NCBI GenBank assembly: GCA_012031875.1
Contig: JAAUSZ010000009.1
Location: 1 to 46,900 of the forward strand
Source: Desulfobacula sp.
GTDB taxonomy: Bacteria; Desulfobacterota; Desulfobacteria; Desulfobacterales; Desulfobacteraceae
DNA: 46,900 bases
Direction: 5' to 3'
The position numbers and the translations under genes were made by a program. The notes under the pieces were generated by a model. That model did no database searches, was not told where the DNA came from, and worked only from the letters and a program-made list of their open reading frames with translations. Shown in pieces: positions 28,579-38,826 of the stretch (its first letter is position 1; every line of letters starts with the position of its first letter).

Positions 28579-29154
28579 TTACAGGATTCCTCCGGCAGCA
28601 AAGGAATTTAAAATGATCCAGGTCTTCACATCAAATTTTATCCGTTCATCCCGGATGATTTCCGAGGCCATGGCCCGGGACACCATTATGATCTCTATGT
28701 CTTCGGAGGCTTCATTATATTCATTGGAGGGGGTGCCCTCACATTCCGCAAACATGAGGCAGAGGGATTCATCGGTCATTCCCGAGGAAGAAAAAACAGC
28801 GGGGCTCTGACGGATGATCCGGGTCATTGTCAACCCGGTTTCTTCAAACAGTTCTCTTTTCCCGGCCGCTTCCACCGATTCGCCCTTATCCACCAGCCCT
28901 GCCGGGAATCCATACTGATAATCGCCCAGGACCACCCTGAATTCCTTGATCAGCACCAATTTTTCCTCATTTTTGTGATAGGGGACAATCACAACAGCAT
29001 CAACGCTGCGTTCCCCTTGGTCTGGGGAATTTGCCGGATTGGACCTTGAGGCGAAAATCCATTCCTTATCCTTGTCGGCCCTGTCTTTATACTGAACCAT
29101 GAAAAGGTTGAGATGGGCATGGTTTGTTATTTTTTTTACGCCATTGATTTTCAT
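28579..29154 (-). CDS. NUDIX hydrolase (ADP-ribose pyrophosphatase-like)
   Basis: 191 residues from ATG 29154, which has GGGAG just upstream; ATG 29181 in frame lacks one. NUDIX box GLVDKGESVEAAGKRELFEETGL is complete, preceded by EFRVVLGDYQYGFPAG, which resembles ADP-ribose/sugar-nucleotide hydrolases. It abuts the M48 peptidase gene, forming a two-gene unit. Confidence 0.88.
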   Translation of the reverse strand: MKINGVKKITNHAHLNLFMVQYKDRADKDKEWIFASRSNPANSPDQGERSVDAVVIVPYHKNEEKLVLIKEFRVVLGDYQYGFPAGLVDKGESVEAAGKRELFEETGLTMTRIIRQSPAVFSSSGMTDESLCLMFAECEGTPSNEYNEASEDIEIIMVSRAMASEIIRDERIKFDVKTWIILNSFAAGGIL

Positions 29155-29243
29155 TCCGGCTCCCTGATTAACAATATTCATTTAAAGCGGAAATACTACT
29201 CAAAAATATGGTTTTTTACAATGGCGGAAAGTTCAGGGACGAT

Positions 29244-29912
29244 CTAAACGGGACTGATATTCATCAGATGGCGGAAAACAAGCCAGAAATGGCAGGCGCT
29301 TCCCAGAAGAACAAAGATGTGCCAGATCTCATGGAATCCGAAAATGCCGGGGAAGGGATTGGGCTTTTTAAGGGAATAAATCACTGCGCCTGAGCTGTAA
29401 AAAAAACCGCCTGCCGCCAGCCAGAACAGGCTGGCGGGAGTCAGGGTGTTGGTCAGCGGATAGATCGCTGCCAGGCACAGCCATCCCATGGCCAGATAGA
29501 TCAGGGTTGAAATCCACCGGGGGACATGCATGGCGAAAATTTTCAATCCCATGCCGGCAAGGGCAATCCCCCAGACTGCCCCGAAAACACTCCATCCCCA
29601 GGGCCCCCGGAGCGGAACAAGGCAGATGGGCGTATAAGAGCCTGCAATGACTGCAAAAATCATAATATGATCAATCCTCCGGAAAACCAGAAGGGCCTTT
29701 TCCGATAATTTCAATCCATGGTAGAGGAAGCTTGCCGTATACATGAGCACCAGGGAGGTTCCGAAAATGGAAAAGGAAACCACATGCCAGGCGTCTGCTT
29801 TGATGGCGGCAAAGACAATGAGGAGCGTCAGGCCTACAATAGAGGCAAGGGCTCCGGCCATATGGGAGAGGGCATTGACCGGCTCCCGGAATATTTTTAC
29901 ACAGGATATCAT
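29244..29912 (-). CDS. Hemolysin III family (PAQR) membrane protein
   Basis: About 222 residues with seven hydrophobic segments. Family motifs: REPVNALSHMAGA at the start, YHGLK and RRIDHIMIFAVIAGSYTP in the middle, GFHEIWHIFVLLGSACHF at the end, including the conserved His residues expected to bind metal. ATG 29912 is preferred over the TTG at 29960 on family length. Located in the inner membrane; no haemolytic role is implied. Divergent from the amino-acid transporter. Confidence 0.88.
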   Translation of the reverse strand: MISCVKIFREPVNALSHMAGALASIVGLTLLIVFAAIKADAWHVVSFSIFGTSLVLMYTASFLYHGLKLSEKALLVFRRIDHIMIFAVIAGSYTPICLVPLRGPWGWSVFGAVWGIALAGMGLKIFAMHVPRWISTLIYLAMGWLCLAAIYPLTNTLTPASLFWLAAGGFFYSSGAVIYSLKKPNPFPGIFGFHEIWHIFVLLGSACHFWLVFRHLMNISPV

Positions 29913-30139
29913 GCTCTGTTTATATTGCTGATTCCCTTTAATGTATAGGATGGTTTTCAAGAATTACATTTCTTTTACCTGAAAAGCGATTATAAAATAA
30001 GGCCTGATCCGATAAACTTCTTGAAAAAAAATCATGATATGTTAATAGTTGCAAAGATTTATCATAAGTAAGGGGATGGAGGGTTCCGTAAAAAAACCTT
30101 CCGGTAATATTTAATTTTAGCAGATGGAGGGGAGTATCG

Positions 30140-31153
30140 ATGAAATTATTAAAAGCAATGGCGGCTGGTATTGCCGTTCTTACCCTGTCAACGATTGCCA
30201 TGGCCGGAACACTTCAGGATGTTAAAGCCAAAGGATTTATCCAGGTGGGGGTTAACGGCGAACTTTTCGGTTTTGGAAAACCCGATGATAAGGGAGTCTG
30301 GAGAGGCATAGATGTGGATTGCGCCAGGGCGCTTTCAGCGGCTGTCTTTGGTGATCCTGAAAAAATAAAATACACGACGCTCACCGCTAAAACCAGATTC
30401 ACCGCGTTGCAGTCCGGAGAAATTGACGTCCTTTTCAGGAATGCCACCCAGACCTTGACCCGGGATACGGATCTGGGCCTTGATTTTGCCATGGTCAATT
30501 ATTATGACGGCCAGGGATTTCTGGTTCCGAAAAAACTGGGGGTAAAAAGTGCAAAAGAACTGGACGGCGCAACGGTCTGTGTGCTTCCCGGAACAACCAC
30601 GGAATTGAATGTGGCTGATTTTTTCCGTTCCAACAAGATGACCATGAAGCCGGTGGTTATTGAAAACAATGCCGAACTCAACCAGGCTTTTTTTGCCGGC
30701 AGATGTGACTGTTTAACATCAGACGCGTCCCAGCTTGCCGGGATACGCTCCATAGCCCCCAACCCCGGGGATTACATGGTTCTTCCTGAAATTATTTCCA
30801 AGGAACCCCTGGCCCCTGCCGTCAGACACGGAGACAACCAGTGGAAAGATATCGTGACCTATACGGTCTATGCGTTGATTGAAGCCGAAGAGCTGGGCGT
30901 GACCTCCAAAAATGTGGATGAGATGCTCAAAAGCGACAACCCGTCAATCCAACGGTTTTTAGGTGTCAGCCCCGGAAATGGAAAAGCCCTGGGCCTGGAT
31001 GAAAAATTCGCTTACAATATTGTCAAAATGGTAGGGAACTACGGCGAGATTTTTGAACGGAACGTGGGTGTGAATACCCAGCTTGGTATTCAAAGAGGGC
31101 TCAATGCCCTATGGAAAAACGGCGGGCTCATGTATTCCCCCCCATTCAAATAA
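30140..31153 (+). CDS. aapJ: Amino-acid ABC transporter substrate-binding protein (AapJ/BztA-like)
   Basis: 337 residues with a Sec signal peptide (MKLLKAMAAG... cleavage after AMA near residue 22), so periplasmic. GTLQDVKAKGFIQVGVNGELFGF and DVDCARALSAAVFGD fit the family-3 solute-binding proteins for polar or general L-amino acids. It begins the J-Q-M-P operon; a strong GGAGGGGAG ribosome binding site precedes ATG 30140. A hairpin after its stop may favour its expression over the permeases. Confidence 0.9.
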   Translation: MKLLKAMAAGIAVLTLSTIAMAGTLQDVKAKGFIQVGVNGELFGFGKPDDKGVWRGIDVDCARALSAAVFGDPEKIKYTTLTAKTRFTALQSGEIDVLFRNATQTLTRDTDLGLDFAMVNYYDGQGFLVPKKLGVKSAKELDGATVCVLPGTTTELNVADFFRSNKMTMKPVVIENNAELNQAFFAGRCDCLTSDASQLAGIRSIAPNPGDYMVLPEIISKEPLAPAVRHGDNQWKDIVTYTVYALIEAEELGVTSKNVDEMLKSDNPSIQRFLGVSPGNGKALGLDEKFAYNIVKMVGNYGEIFERNVGVNTQLGIQRGLNALWKNGGLMYSPPFK

Positions 31154-31165
31154 GACGGATTTATG

Positions 31166-31199
31166 CGCAGGGTGCAAAACAGCACCCTGCGGTTTCTTT
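31166..31199 (+). terminator. Intercistronic hairpin between binding protein and permease genes
   Basis: CGCAGGGTGC (31166-31175) and GCACCCTGCG (31182-31191) form a perfect 10-bp stem with a six-base loop, then GTTTCTTT. Such partial terminators between a binding-protein gene and its permeases usually set a high ratio of binding protein to permease. Confidence 0.65.
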
Positions 31200-31219
31200 A
31201 CCCGGATATAAAAGACACA

Positions 31220-32404
31220 ATGACGATTCCCGTTCATCATAAAACCCCTAGCCCCGTATCCTTCTGGTATGATCCGGATAAACGATCCATCCTGTATCAG
31301 ATCGGTTCGGCCGGGTTGTTTGCTCTTGTTGCCTGGTACCTGGTCTCCAATACCCTGGCCAATCTGGAAAGGCAGTCCATAAGCACGGGTTTTGGATTTT
31401 TGAACAAGGAGGCGGCCTTTGAAATCGGAGAGTCCCTGATTTCCTATTCTGCCGTGGACAGATATGGCAAAGCCCTTTTTGTAGGGGTCTTGAATACCCT
31501 TCTCGTATCCTTTGCCGGCATCCTTTTGACCGTCATCCTGGGCACATTCATTGGAATCGCAAGGCTGTCTAAAAACTGGCTGGTTAAAAAAATCTGCCGC
31601 GGTCTATATTGAATTGTTTCAGGACATCCCGGTCCTGCTGCAACTTTTTTTCTGGTATGCATTTTTTAATGAAATGCTGCCTTCTCCAAGGGATGCCGTC
31701 AGCCCTGTCAAGGGGGTCTTTTTATGCAACCGGGGATTGATTTTTGGAATTCCCCAGGCCCATCCCGTTTATGGGTATATGGCCATTGCTTTTATCCTTG
31801 CCGTGTTGATCCTCGTTTTCCTGAAAAATGGACTAGAAAAAGACAGAATGCGACAGGCCGGATTTTTCCTTTTTTTAAAACCGCGGTGGCTTTGATCATC
31901 GGCCTTCCCCTGGCATGCTGGCTTCTTGGCGGTGCGCCCACGGATATGAACCTCCCTGAATTAAAGGGATTTAATTTTAAGGGCGGGGTGGGGGTCAGCC
32001 CCGAGTTCATGGCGCTTCTGCTGGGGCTTGTTCTGTATACGGCCGCGTTTGTGGCCGAGGTTGTCAGGGCGGGGATTCAATCGGTCTCCAAAGGGCAGAC
32101 CGAGGCGGCCATGGCCATAGGCTTAAAATCCGGCCAGGTGTTGAACCTTATTATTTTGCCCCAGGCCCTGAGGGTTATCATTCCGCCCTTGACCAGCCAG
32201 ATGCTCAATTTGACTAAAAACAGCTCCCTTGCCGTTGCCATCGGGTATCCGGATTTTGTTTCCGTCGCCGGAACGGTGATCAATCAGACTGGTCAGGCCA
32301 TTGAAGGGGTTTTGCTGATTATGCTGGTCTATCTCATTTTCAGTTTATCCACGTCAGCGTTTATGAACTGGTATAATAAGAAAATGGCCATTATAGAAAG
32401 GTGA
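31220..32404 (+). CDS. aapQ: Amino-acid ABC transporter permease (AapQ-like); two frameshifts
   Basis: About 394 residues repaired; inner-membrane subunit. Three consecutive frames are needed. The first ends at 31612 after an extra A in the A7 run at 31586-31592 (VYIELFQDIPVLLQLFF follows in the next frame). The second ends at 31895 because one T is missing in the runs at 31863-31876. The third carries the EAA loop EAAMAIGLKSGQVLNLIILPQALRVIIPP that contacts the ATPase. ATG 31220 is preferred, since the ATG at 31163 lies in the hairpin. Confidence 0.85.
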
Positions 32405-32423
32405 TGATAATTTATCAATCGTT

Positions 32424-33516
32424 ATGGAATTACAGGCAACCCATAAAAAGCCAATACCCGCGAAACCGCCCATAGCCAGTGCGGGAATCTTGGGCTGGAT
32501 GAAAAAAAATCTCTTCAGCAGCCCTTTGAATGCCGTTCTGACTCTTTTTATCCTCGGCCTTTTCTGGTTTTCCATCCTTCCTTTTTACGATGGGCCTTCA
32601 TTGACAGCGCCTGGCTGCCCGGCGCCAACTGCAGGGAATCAGACGGGGCCTGCTGGTCCATCATTTCAAGCAATTATAAAATGATTCTGTTCGGATTTTA
32701 TCCCCAGGATATCTTATGGCGGCCCATCACCGCCATCGCCATGCTGATCGCCTTGCTGTTCGTCAGCAGGAACAGAAAATTCTGGAATAAATTTCTCGGA
32801 TATGCCTGGATCATTTCTTTGGTGATCATGGGCATATTGCTGAAAGGCGGCCTTTTCAGCCTTGAAACCGTTGATATTGAAAAATGGGGCGGGATCATCC
32901 TGACCTTGCTTTTGTCGGTTTTCGGCCTCACCGCAGCCTACCCCCTGGGCGTGATCCTGGCCCTGGGGAGGCAGTCCAGGATGCCGATGATTAAAGCCTT
33001 TTGCATTTTTTATATTGAGTTTATCCGCGGGTGCCGCTCATCAGCCTGCTCTTTATGTCTTCCGTGGTGTTTCCCTTGTTTCTGCCCGAGGGATTCTCCT
33101 TTCATGCGGTGTTAAGGGCCCAGGTCGCCATTATCATGTTTACGGCAGCCTATATTGCCGAGGTGGTCCGGGGCGGGTTGCAGGGCATGAACAAAGGCCA
33201 GTATGAAGCCGCCGACTCACTGGGATTGAATTATGCCCAGACCATGAGGCTGGTGATCCTGCCCCAGGCCTTAAAAATTGTTATTCCGCCCTCGGTCAGC
33301 GTTTTAATTTCCGCCTTTAAAGATACCTCCCTTGTGGTGATCATCGGGCTCTATGACCTGCTCAAAACAACCAAAGCGACTTTGTCTGAACCCAGGTGGA
33401 ATGGGTTTTCAGCCGAAGCCTATATTTTCCTGGCCGTCATTTATTTTATGTGCTGTTTTTTCATGTCCAGCTATAGCCGGAAGCTGGAAAAAGAACTGAA
33501 TACGAGTCTGGAATAA
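32424..33516 (+). CDS. aapM: Amino-acid ABC transporter permease (AapM-like); two frameshifts
   Basis: About 364 residues repaired. The frame breaks first in the T5 run at 32582-32586 (a missing T; WAFIDSAWLPGANC follows in the proper frame) and again at the G3 run 33029-33031 (a missing G; IRGVPLISLLFM is expected). The EAA loop YEAADSLGLNYAQTMRLVILPQALKIVIPP lies near the end. It pairs with AapQ as the heterodimeric membrane channel. Confidence 0.85.
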
Positions 33517-33549
33517 TGATTGTTAACACCATTGATAAAGTGATGATTT

Positions 33550-34323
33550 ATGAACACGGACAAAACAAATTCCATTGATATTTCAAAAGAAGACAGCATC
33601 ATTAAGATCGTTGATATGAATAAATGGTATGGGGATTTCCATGTATTAAAAAATATCAATCTTTCCGTCAAAAGAAAGGAGCGGATTGTGGTCTGCGGCC
33701 CCTCGGGGTCCGGGAAATCAACCCTGATCAGGTGCATCAACCGGCTTGAGGAACATCAGAAGGGCCGGATTATCGTGGACGGCATCGAGCTGACCAAGGA
33801 CCTGAAAAATATTGAAAAAGTCAGATCCGAAGTCGGAATGGTGTTTCAGCATTTCAACCTGTTTCCCCACCTGACCATTTTAGAAAATTTAACCCTGGGG
33901 CCCATCTGGGTGAGAAAGACACCCCGGAAAGAAGCCGAAGAAACCGCCATGGTCTATCTTAAAAAGGTCCAGATTGCCGAACAGGCCAAAAAATTTCCGG
34001 GACAATTGTCCGGGGGCCAGCAGCAGAGGGTGGCCATTGCCCGGAGCCTCTGCATGAAACCCGATATCATGCTCTTTGACGAGCCCACCTCGGCCCTGGA
34101 CCCTGAAATGGTCAAAGAGGTTCTGGATGTGATGATCAGCCTGGCCCAGGAGGGCATGACCATGATTGTCGTCACCCATGAGATGGGCTTTGCAAAAAGC
34201 GTGGCCCACAGGGTTCTGTTCATGGATGAGGGAGAGATTATTGAAGAAAACAACCCGGAAGATTTTTTCAGCCGGCCCCAAAATGACAGAACCAAAACCT
34301 TTCTCAGCCAGATTCTCTACTGA
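33550..34323 (+). CDS. aapP: Amino-acid ABC transporter ATP-binding protein (AapP-like)
   Basis: 257 residues, intact. Walker [11 protein letters not shown]-loop FQHFNLFPH, signature [13 protein letters not shown], Walker [12 protein letters not shown], and the H-loop in VVTHEMGF. Polar amino-acid subfamily by sequence. It powers the Q/M permeases upstream. Confidence 0.94.
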   Translation: MNTDKTNSIDISKEDSIIKIVDMNKWYGDFHVLKNINLSVKRKERIVVCGPSGSGKSTLIRCINRLEEHQKGRIIVDGIELTKDLKNIEKVRSEVGMVFQHFNLFPHLTILENLTLGPIWVRKTPRKEAEETAMVYLKKVQIAEQAKKFPGQLSGGQQQRVAIARSLCMKPDIMLFDEPTSALDPEMVKEVLDVMISLAQEGMTMIVVTHEMGFAKSVAHRVLFMDEGEIIEENNPEDFFSRPQNDRTKTFLSQILY

Positions 34324-34352
34324 TTCATGTTCGGTATTTTGTTTTTTTAAAT

Positions 34353-36229
34353 ATGAGATTCATCCGCTTATGGATAGGGATCTTCTTGGTCGCATGGGTG
34401 CTCGGTTTATCCGGGTGCCGGGAGGATGAAGCTGAGGCCCCGGACCGGGCAGGGCCCCTGATGCCGTCCCTGTGACCGCCCCCATGCAGGATCAGGCCTT
34501 TGCGGCACTGCCGGAAAATATCCAATGGCTGACCAATGATGCCGACCCTGTTTTTTCTTCCGACAGGGCAAAAAAAGGAGGCAGGCTTCACCTTTCCCTT
34601 ACCAGTTTTCCCATGACCTTCAGGGTGGTGGGGCCCGATTCAAACGGGTCTTTCAGGAGCGCCATCCTGGACAACCAACTTTCCCTGATCAATCTCCATC
34701 CCGACACCGGGCGTATTATTCCCGAGCTTGCCACCCACTGGGCCTTTGGCGAGGATAAAAAGACCATGTATTTCAAGCTGGACCGGGAGGCCAGGTGGTC
34801 CGACCACACCCCCGTGACGGCCCGGGATTACGTTTATGCCCTTGAATTCATGCGCTCGGAACATATTATCGCGCCCTGGTATAATGATTATTATACCAAA
34901 GAGATTGAGGCCGTCGTGGTTTATGATGAACATACCATCGGGGTGAGAAGCACCAAGGCAGATCCGGATCTCTATTTAAAGCTCGGGATCGGGCCCCTGC
35001 CGGCCCATTATTTCGGACGCCTGGATGAGACCTTTGTCCAGGCCTATAACTGGAAGATTGTTCCCAATACCGGCCCCTACGACATCAGTGAGTTCAAGAA
35101 GGGAAGGTCCGTCACCTTTAAACGAAAACAGGACTGGTGGGCCAGGGACAGGAAATACCAGAAAAACCGCTTCAACGCGGATATTATCGTTTTTAATGTG
35201 ATCCGGGACCCGAACCTGGAATGGGAATATTTCAAAAAAGGGCTTCTGGATGTCTTCAGCCTGACCCTTCCCAAATACTGGCATGAAAAATCAAACCAGA
35301 CCCTTTTTAATAAAGGCTATATCCATAAAATCTGGTTTTTCAATGATATGGAGCGGTCTGCCCAGGGGATTTTTCTCAACCAGGATAAGGAGATATTCCG
35401 GGACAGGCGGCTGTGCTATGTCTTTGCCCATGCCATGAATATTGAAAAAGTCATCACCAATGTGCTGAGAGATGATTATTTCAGGCTGCCCCAGGCTTTT
35501 TCAGGCTATGGGGAATATACGGATACCAGGATAAAGCCCCGCCTCTATGATCTTGGAAAGGTGGAGGCCCTGATGACGGAGGCCGGATGGGCAAGGGGGG
35601 GAGGCGGGATCTGGCAGAAGGGGGAGGAGCGGTTTTCCGTCCGGATCACCTACGGCGCGGATGAACATTCCTCAAGGCTGGTGGTCCTGAAGGAAGACGC
35701 CTTAAAGGCCGGGATCGATCTTGTCCTGGATAAGCTGGACGCCTCGGCCATGTTTAAAAAAATCCTGGAAAAAAAACACGATGCCGCATCCATGGGCTGG
35801 AGTACCAATATCAGGCCCACCTATTGGGAGGGATGGCATTCTGAAAACGCGCATAAACCCCAGACCAATAATATTACCAACACCGATGACCCGGAGCTGG
35901 ACCGGTTGATCGACCAATACCGGGCAGGCCTGGACGAGGAAGAGCGCAAGGATCTTTCCCGGCGGATCCAGCATCTCATCCATGAGACCGGGGCCTTTGT
36001 GCCCACCTTTATGGTGCCCTATGTCCGGCAGGGGTACTGGAGATGGGTTGAACTTCCGGATTTCCACGGCACAAAACGGTCGGACAACCTGTTTGACCCT
36101 TTTTCAAGCACCATGGGCGGCCTTTTCTGGATAGACCCGGATAAAAAGAAAGAAACCCTGGAGGCCATCCAAAAGGGGGAGGCCTTCCCCCCTGTGACCC
36201 TTGTGGATGACAGGTTTAAGGTTGAATAG
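34353..36229 (+). CDS. Peptide/oligopeptide-type substrate-binding lipoprotein (SBP family 5); one frameshift
   Basis: About 625 residues. ATG 34353 begins a lipoprotein signal (MRFIRLWIGIF, lipobox LSGC) followed by an acidic linker. A missing G at 34452-34454 shifts the frame; the second part runs from about 34455 to 36229. The mature domain has KKGGRLHLSLTSFPMTFR and RYDL-type features of extracellular solute-binding family 5, with some resemblance to YejA-type peptide binders. It is followed 9 bp later by an ATPase gene. Confidence 0.82.
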
Positions 36230-36238
36230 GAAGAAAGA

Positions 36239-37227
36239 ATGAACCCGGCTTATATTTTAGATGTCAGCCGCCTCTGTATTGAATTTGATACTGAAGCGGG
36301 CAGGGTCAGGGCCGTGGACGGGGTCGGATTTCAATTGGGAAAAGGAAGGACCCTGGGGATTGCCGGAGAATCCGGCTGCGGAAAAACCATCACGGCCCTC
36401 AGCATCATGAGGCTTCTGCCCAGACCGGTTTCCCGGATTGTTCAAGGCCGGGTCCTGTTTCAGGGCCGGGATCTTCCGGCCCTGTCAAAACAGGAGATGC
36501 AGCAGATCAGGGCCGGAAAATCGCCATGATTTTCCAGGAACCCATGACGGCGCTGAATCCCGTGCATTCCATCGCCAAACAGATGGTTGAAATTCATCAG
36601 ATCCATTTCCCCGGCCTGTCCCGGACCCGGATGGCGGATGCCTCCGTGGGCCTGCTTGAAAAAGTAGGAATTTCAGATCCTGGAACCGTCATGAAAAAAT
36701 ATCCCCATCAACTTTCAGGGGGCATGCGGCAACGGGTGATGATTGCCATGTCCCTGGCCTGCCGGCCGGAAATCCTCATTGCCGATGAACCCACCACGGC
36801 TTTGGATGTCACGGTCCAGGCCCAGATCCTGGACCTGATCCAAAATTTAAAACAGGAATTCGGGATGTCGGTGATTCTTATCACCCACGATTTGGGCGTG
36901 ATTGCGGAAAACTGTGACGATGTGGTGGTGATGTATGCCGGGAAAATCGTTGAAAAGGCCCGGGTCCGGGATCTTTTCCACCATCCCCGGCATCCCTATA
37001 CAAGGGGGCTCCTGGCATCCATTCCATCCCGGGCGCCAAGGCCGAAAATGATGCTTCCCACCATTCCCGGCCACGTCCCTTCGCTGATGGAAATGCCTGA
37101 AGGATGCAGGTTTCAGGCCCGCTGCCCCCTTGTCGCAGACATCTGCAGGCAAAGGGACCCCGAGGAAAGGATCATGGGGTCGGATCATGGCGTAAGCTGT
37201 CATATGGCGGATGAACAGGGACGATAA
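36239..37227 (+). CDS. Peptide ABC transporter ATP-binding protein (DppD/OppD-like); one frameshift
   Basis: About 329 residues repaired. Walker [10 protein letters not shown] lies in the first frame, which ends at 36529. One A is missing in the A4 run at 36517-36520, after which [14 protein letters not shown] continues. Signature [13 protein letters not shown], Walker [13 protein letters not shown], and a C-terminal oligopeptide-type zinc/Cys region [19 protein letters not shown]. It should energise peptide uptake with the DppF-like partner. Confidence 0.87.
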
Positions 37228-37405
37228 AAAATCCAGGTTTTAAAAATAAGTCTTGCTTTTTTAAAACAAACCCAATAAATATCTACAAAACCCTTCTGTA
37301 TGAAGGCTTTTGAGTTTCGTTCTAAAGGCAAGACCCATCTGTGAAAGTGGCTGGACCTGAAGTTTGAAACTAAAATCAATTAACTTAAGTAAGGAGAAAG
37401 TCACA

Positions 37406-37606
37406 ATGGCAAATGGGATCGTAAAATGGTTCAATGATTCAAAGGGATTTGGTTTTATCGAGCAGGAAAACGGACCGGACGTATTTGTTCATCATTCCGG
37501 CATCCAGTCAACGGGTTTCAGATCGCTGAATGAAGGCGATAAGGTGACCTTTGATATCGAACAAGGACAAAAAGGGCCTGCTGCAGTCAATGTAGTGGTT
37601 CAATAG
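37406..37606 (+). CDS. Cold-shock protein (CspA family)
   Basis: 66 residues, a single cold-shock domain with RNP1 KGFGFIEQ and RNP2 VFVHHSGI, binding single-stranded RNA/DNA. ATG 37406 follows AAGGAGAAAG; the longer frame from 37364 is an artefact. It has its own strong terminator and a 178-bp upstream leader without genes, so it is an independent unit placed between the two peptide-transport ATPase genes. Confidence 0.94.
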   Translation: MANGIVKWFNDSKGFGFIEQENGPDVFVHHSGIQSTGFRSLNEGDKVTFDIEQGQKGPAAVNVVVQ

Positions 37607-37611
37607 ATTGT

Positions 37612-37650
37612 AAAGGAGGGCTGTTCATCCGAAACCGCCCTCCTTTTTTT
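37612..37650 (+). terminator. Rho-independent terminator of the cold-shock gene
   Basis: AAAGGAGGGC (37612-37621) and GCCCTCCTTT (37637-37646) pair perfectly over 10 bp, and the T-run continues to 37650. Confidence 0.85.
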
Positions 37651-37764
37651 ATTTCCCCCGGGTTTCTCCTGCCCCAATATTCCCCGTGATCCGTGTAAAA
37701 TTTTTTAGAGGGGATCTTTTATCCTTCTATATGAGCAATGGTTTTTTTTGTCGAAAGGGTGGAG

Positions 37765-38735
37765 ATGGATATTATCAAGGTTGATGGACTGAAAAAATAT
37801 TTCCCCGTCACCAGCGGCGTGTTTTTAAGACAGACCGGCCGGATTCACGCCCTTGACGGTGTCTCTTTTTCCGTTAAAAAAGGAGAGACCCTCGGCATTG
37901 TCGGGGAATCCGGCTGCGGCAAAACCACCCTCGGCAGGTGCATCATGGGGTTGGCCGAACCCACGGCCGGGGAAATCACCATCAAGGGAAGACCCGCCTT
38001 TGGACCCCACTCCCTTCCGAAAAAAGAATCGGCCGCCATCCTTCAGATGATTTTTCAGGACCCGTTTGAGTCACTGGATCCAAGGCAGACGGTGAGGCAG
38101 ATCCTGGAAGAAAAATTCATCATCCAGGGCCGCAGAAGGAGAAATCTTGACAGGGAAATCCGTCATCTCACGGAAAAGGTGGGCCTTCTGCCCGATGACT
38201 TGCCCAAATTCCCCCATGAGTTTTCAGGGGGGCAGCGGCAACGGATAGGTATAGCAAGGGCCATCAGCCTTGAGCCTGACATCATTGTCTGCGACGAGCC
38301 CGTGTCCGCGCTGGATGTTTCCGTCCAATCCAAGATTCTGAATCTTCTTTTGGATCTCCAGCAGAAAATGGGGCTCACCTATATCATGATCTCCCATGAT
38401 TTGTCCGTGGTCCGCCATGTCTCGGACAGGATAGCGGTCATGTATTCCGGTAAAATTGTTGAAACGGCAAAAACCGGCGATATCTATGAAAATCCCAGGC
38501 ATCCCTATACCAGGGCGCTTTTATCGGCCATTCCCGTTCCGGATCCCGGGTTCCGGAAAACCGGATTTTGCTCAGGGGAGAGCCCCCTTCAGCAGAACAC
38601 CCGCCCCCGGGCTGCAGGTTTAATACCCGCTGCAGGCATGTCCGGGACCTCTGTGTTGAGAAAGAACCCCTTTTGCAAGGGTCTGAAGACAATCCCGGCC
38701 ATTTGACCGCCTGCCATATTGAATTCGCCCCCTGA
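37765..38735 (+). CDS. Peptide ABC transporter ATP-binding protein (DppF/OppF-like); C-terminal frameshift
   Basis: About 324 residues repaired. Walker [10 protein letters not shown], signature FSGGQRQRIGIAR, Walker B IIVCDEPVSALDVS. The given frame ends at 38706 with a nonsense tail. Adding one A to the run at 38557-38560 gives RILLRGEPPSAEHPPPGC with RCRHVRDLCVEKEP and a stop at 38733-38735, the normal oligopeptide C-terminal domain. ATG 37765 (AAAGG upstream) is preferred to 37738. No permease gene accompanies the two ATPases. Confidence 0.87.
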
Positions 38736-38826
38736 TTGTGGCATAGTAAAAACAGGCCGCTGGTTTTCAGCGGCATAAGAATAATAGTGACCGGAACAAA
38801 GATGAGAAAGGGTGTGCAGGGACATT

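Noticed and set aside
29961-30139. Promoter pair in the divergent hlyIII-aapJ gap
   Set aside because: TTGAAA at 30021 has only weak -10 candidates at unsuitable spacing, so no promoter is called.
31163-31219. Earlier ATG start for the AapQ permease
   Set aside because: The codons lie inside the intercistronic hairpin and there is no ribosome binding site.
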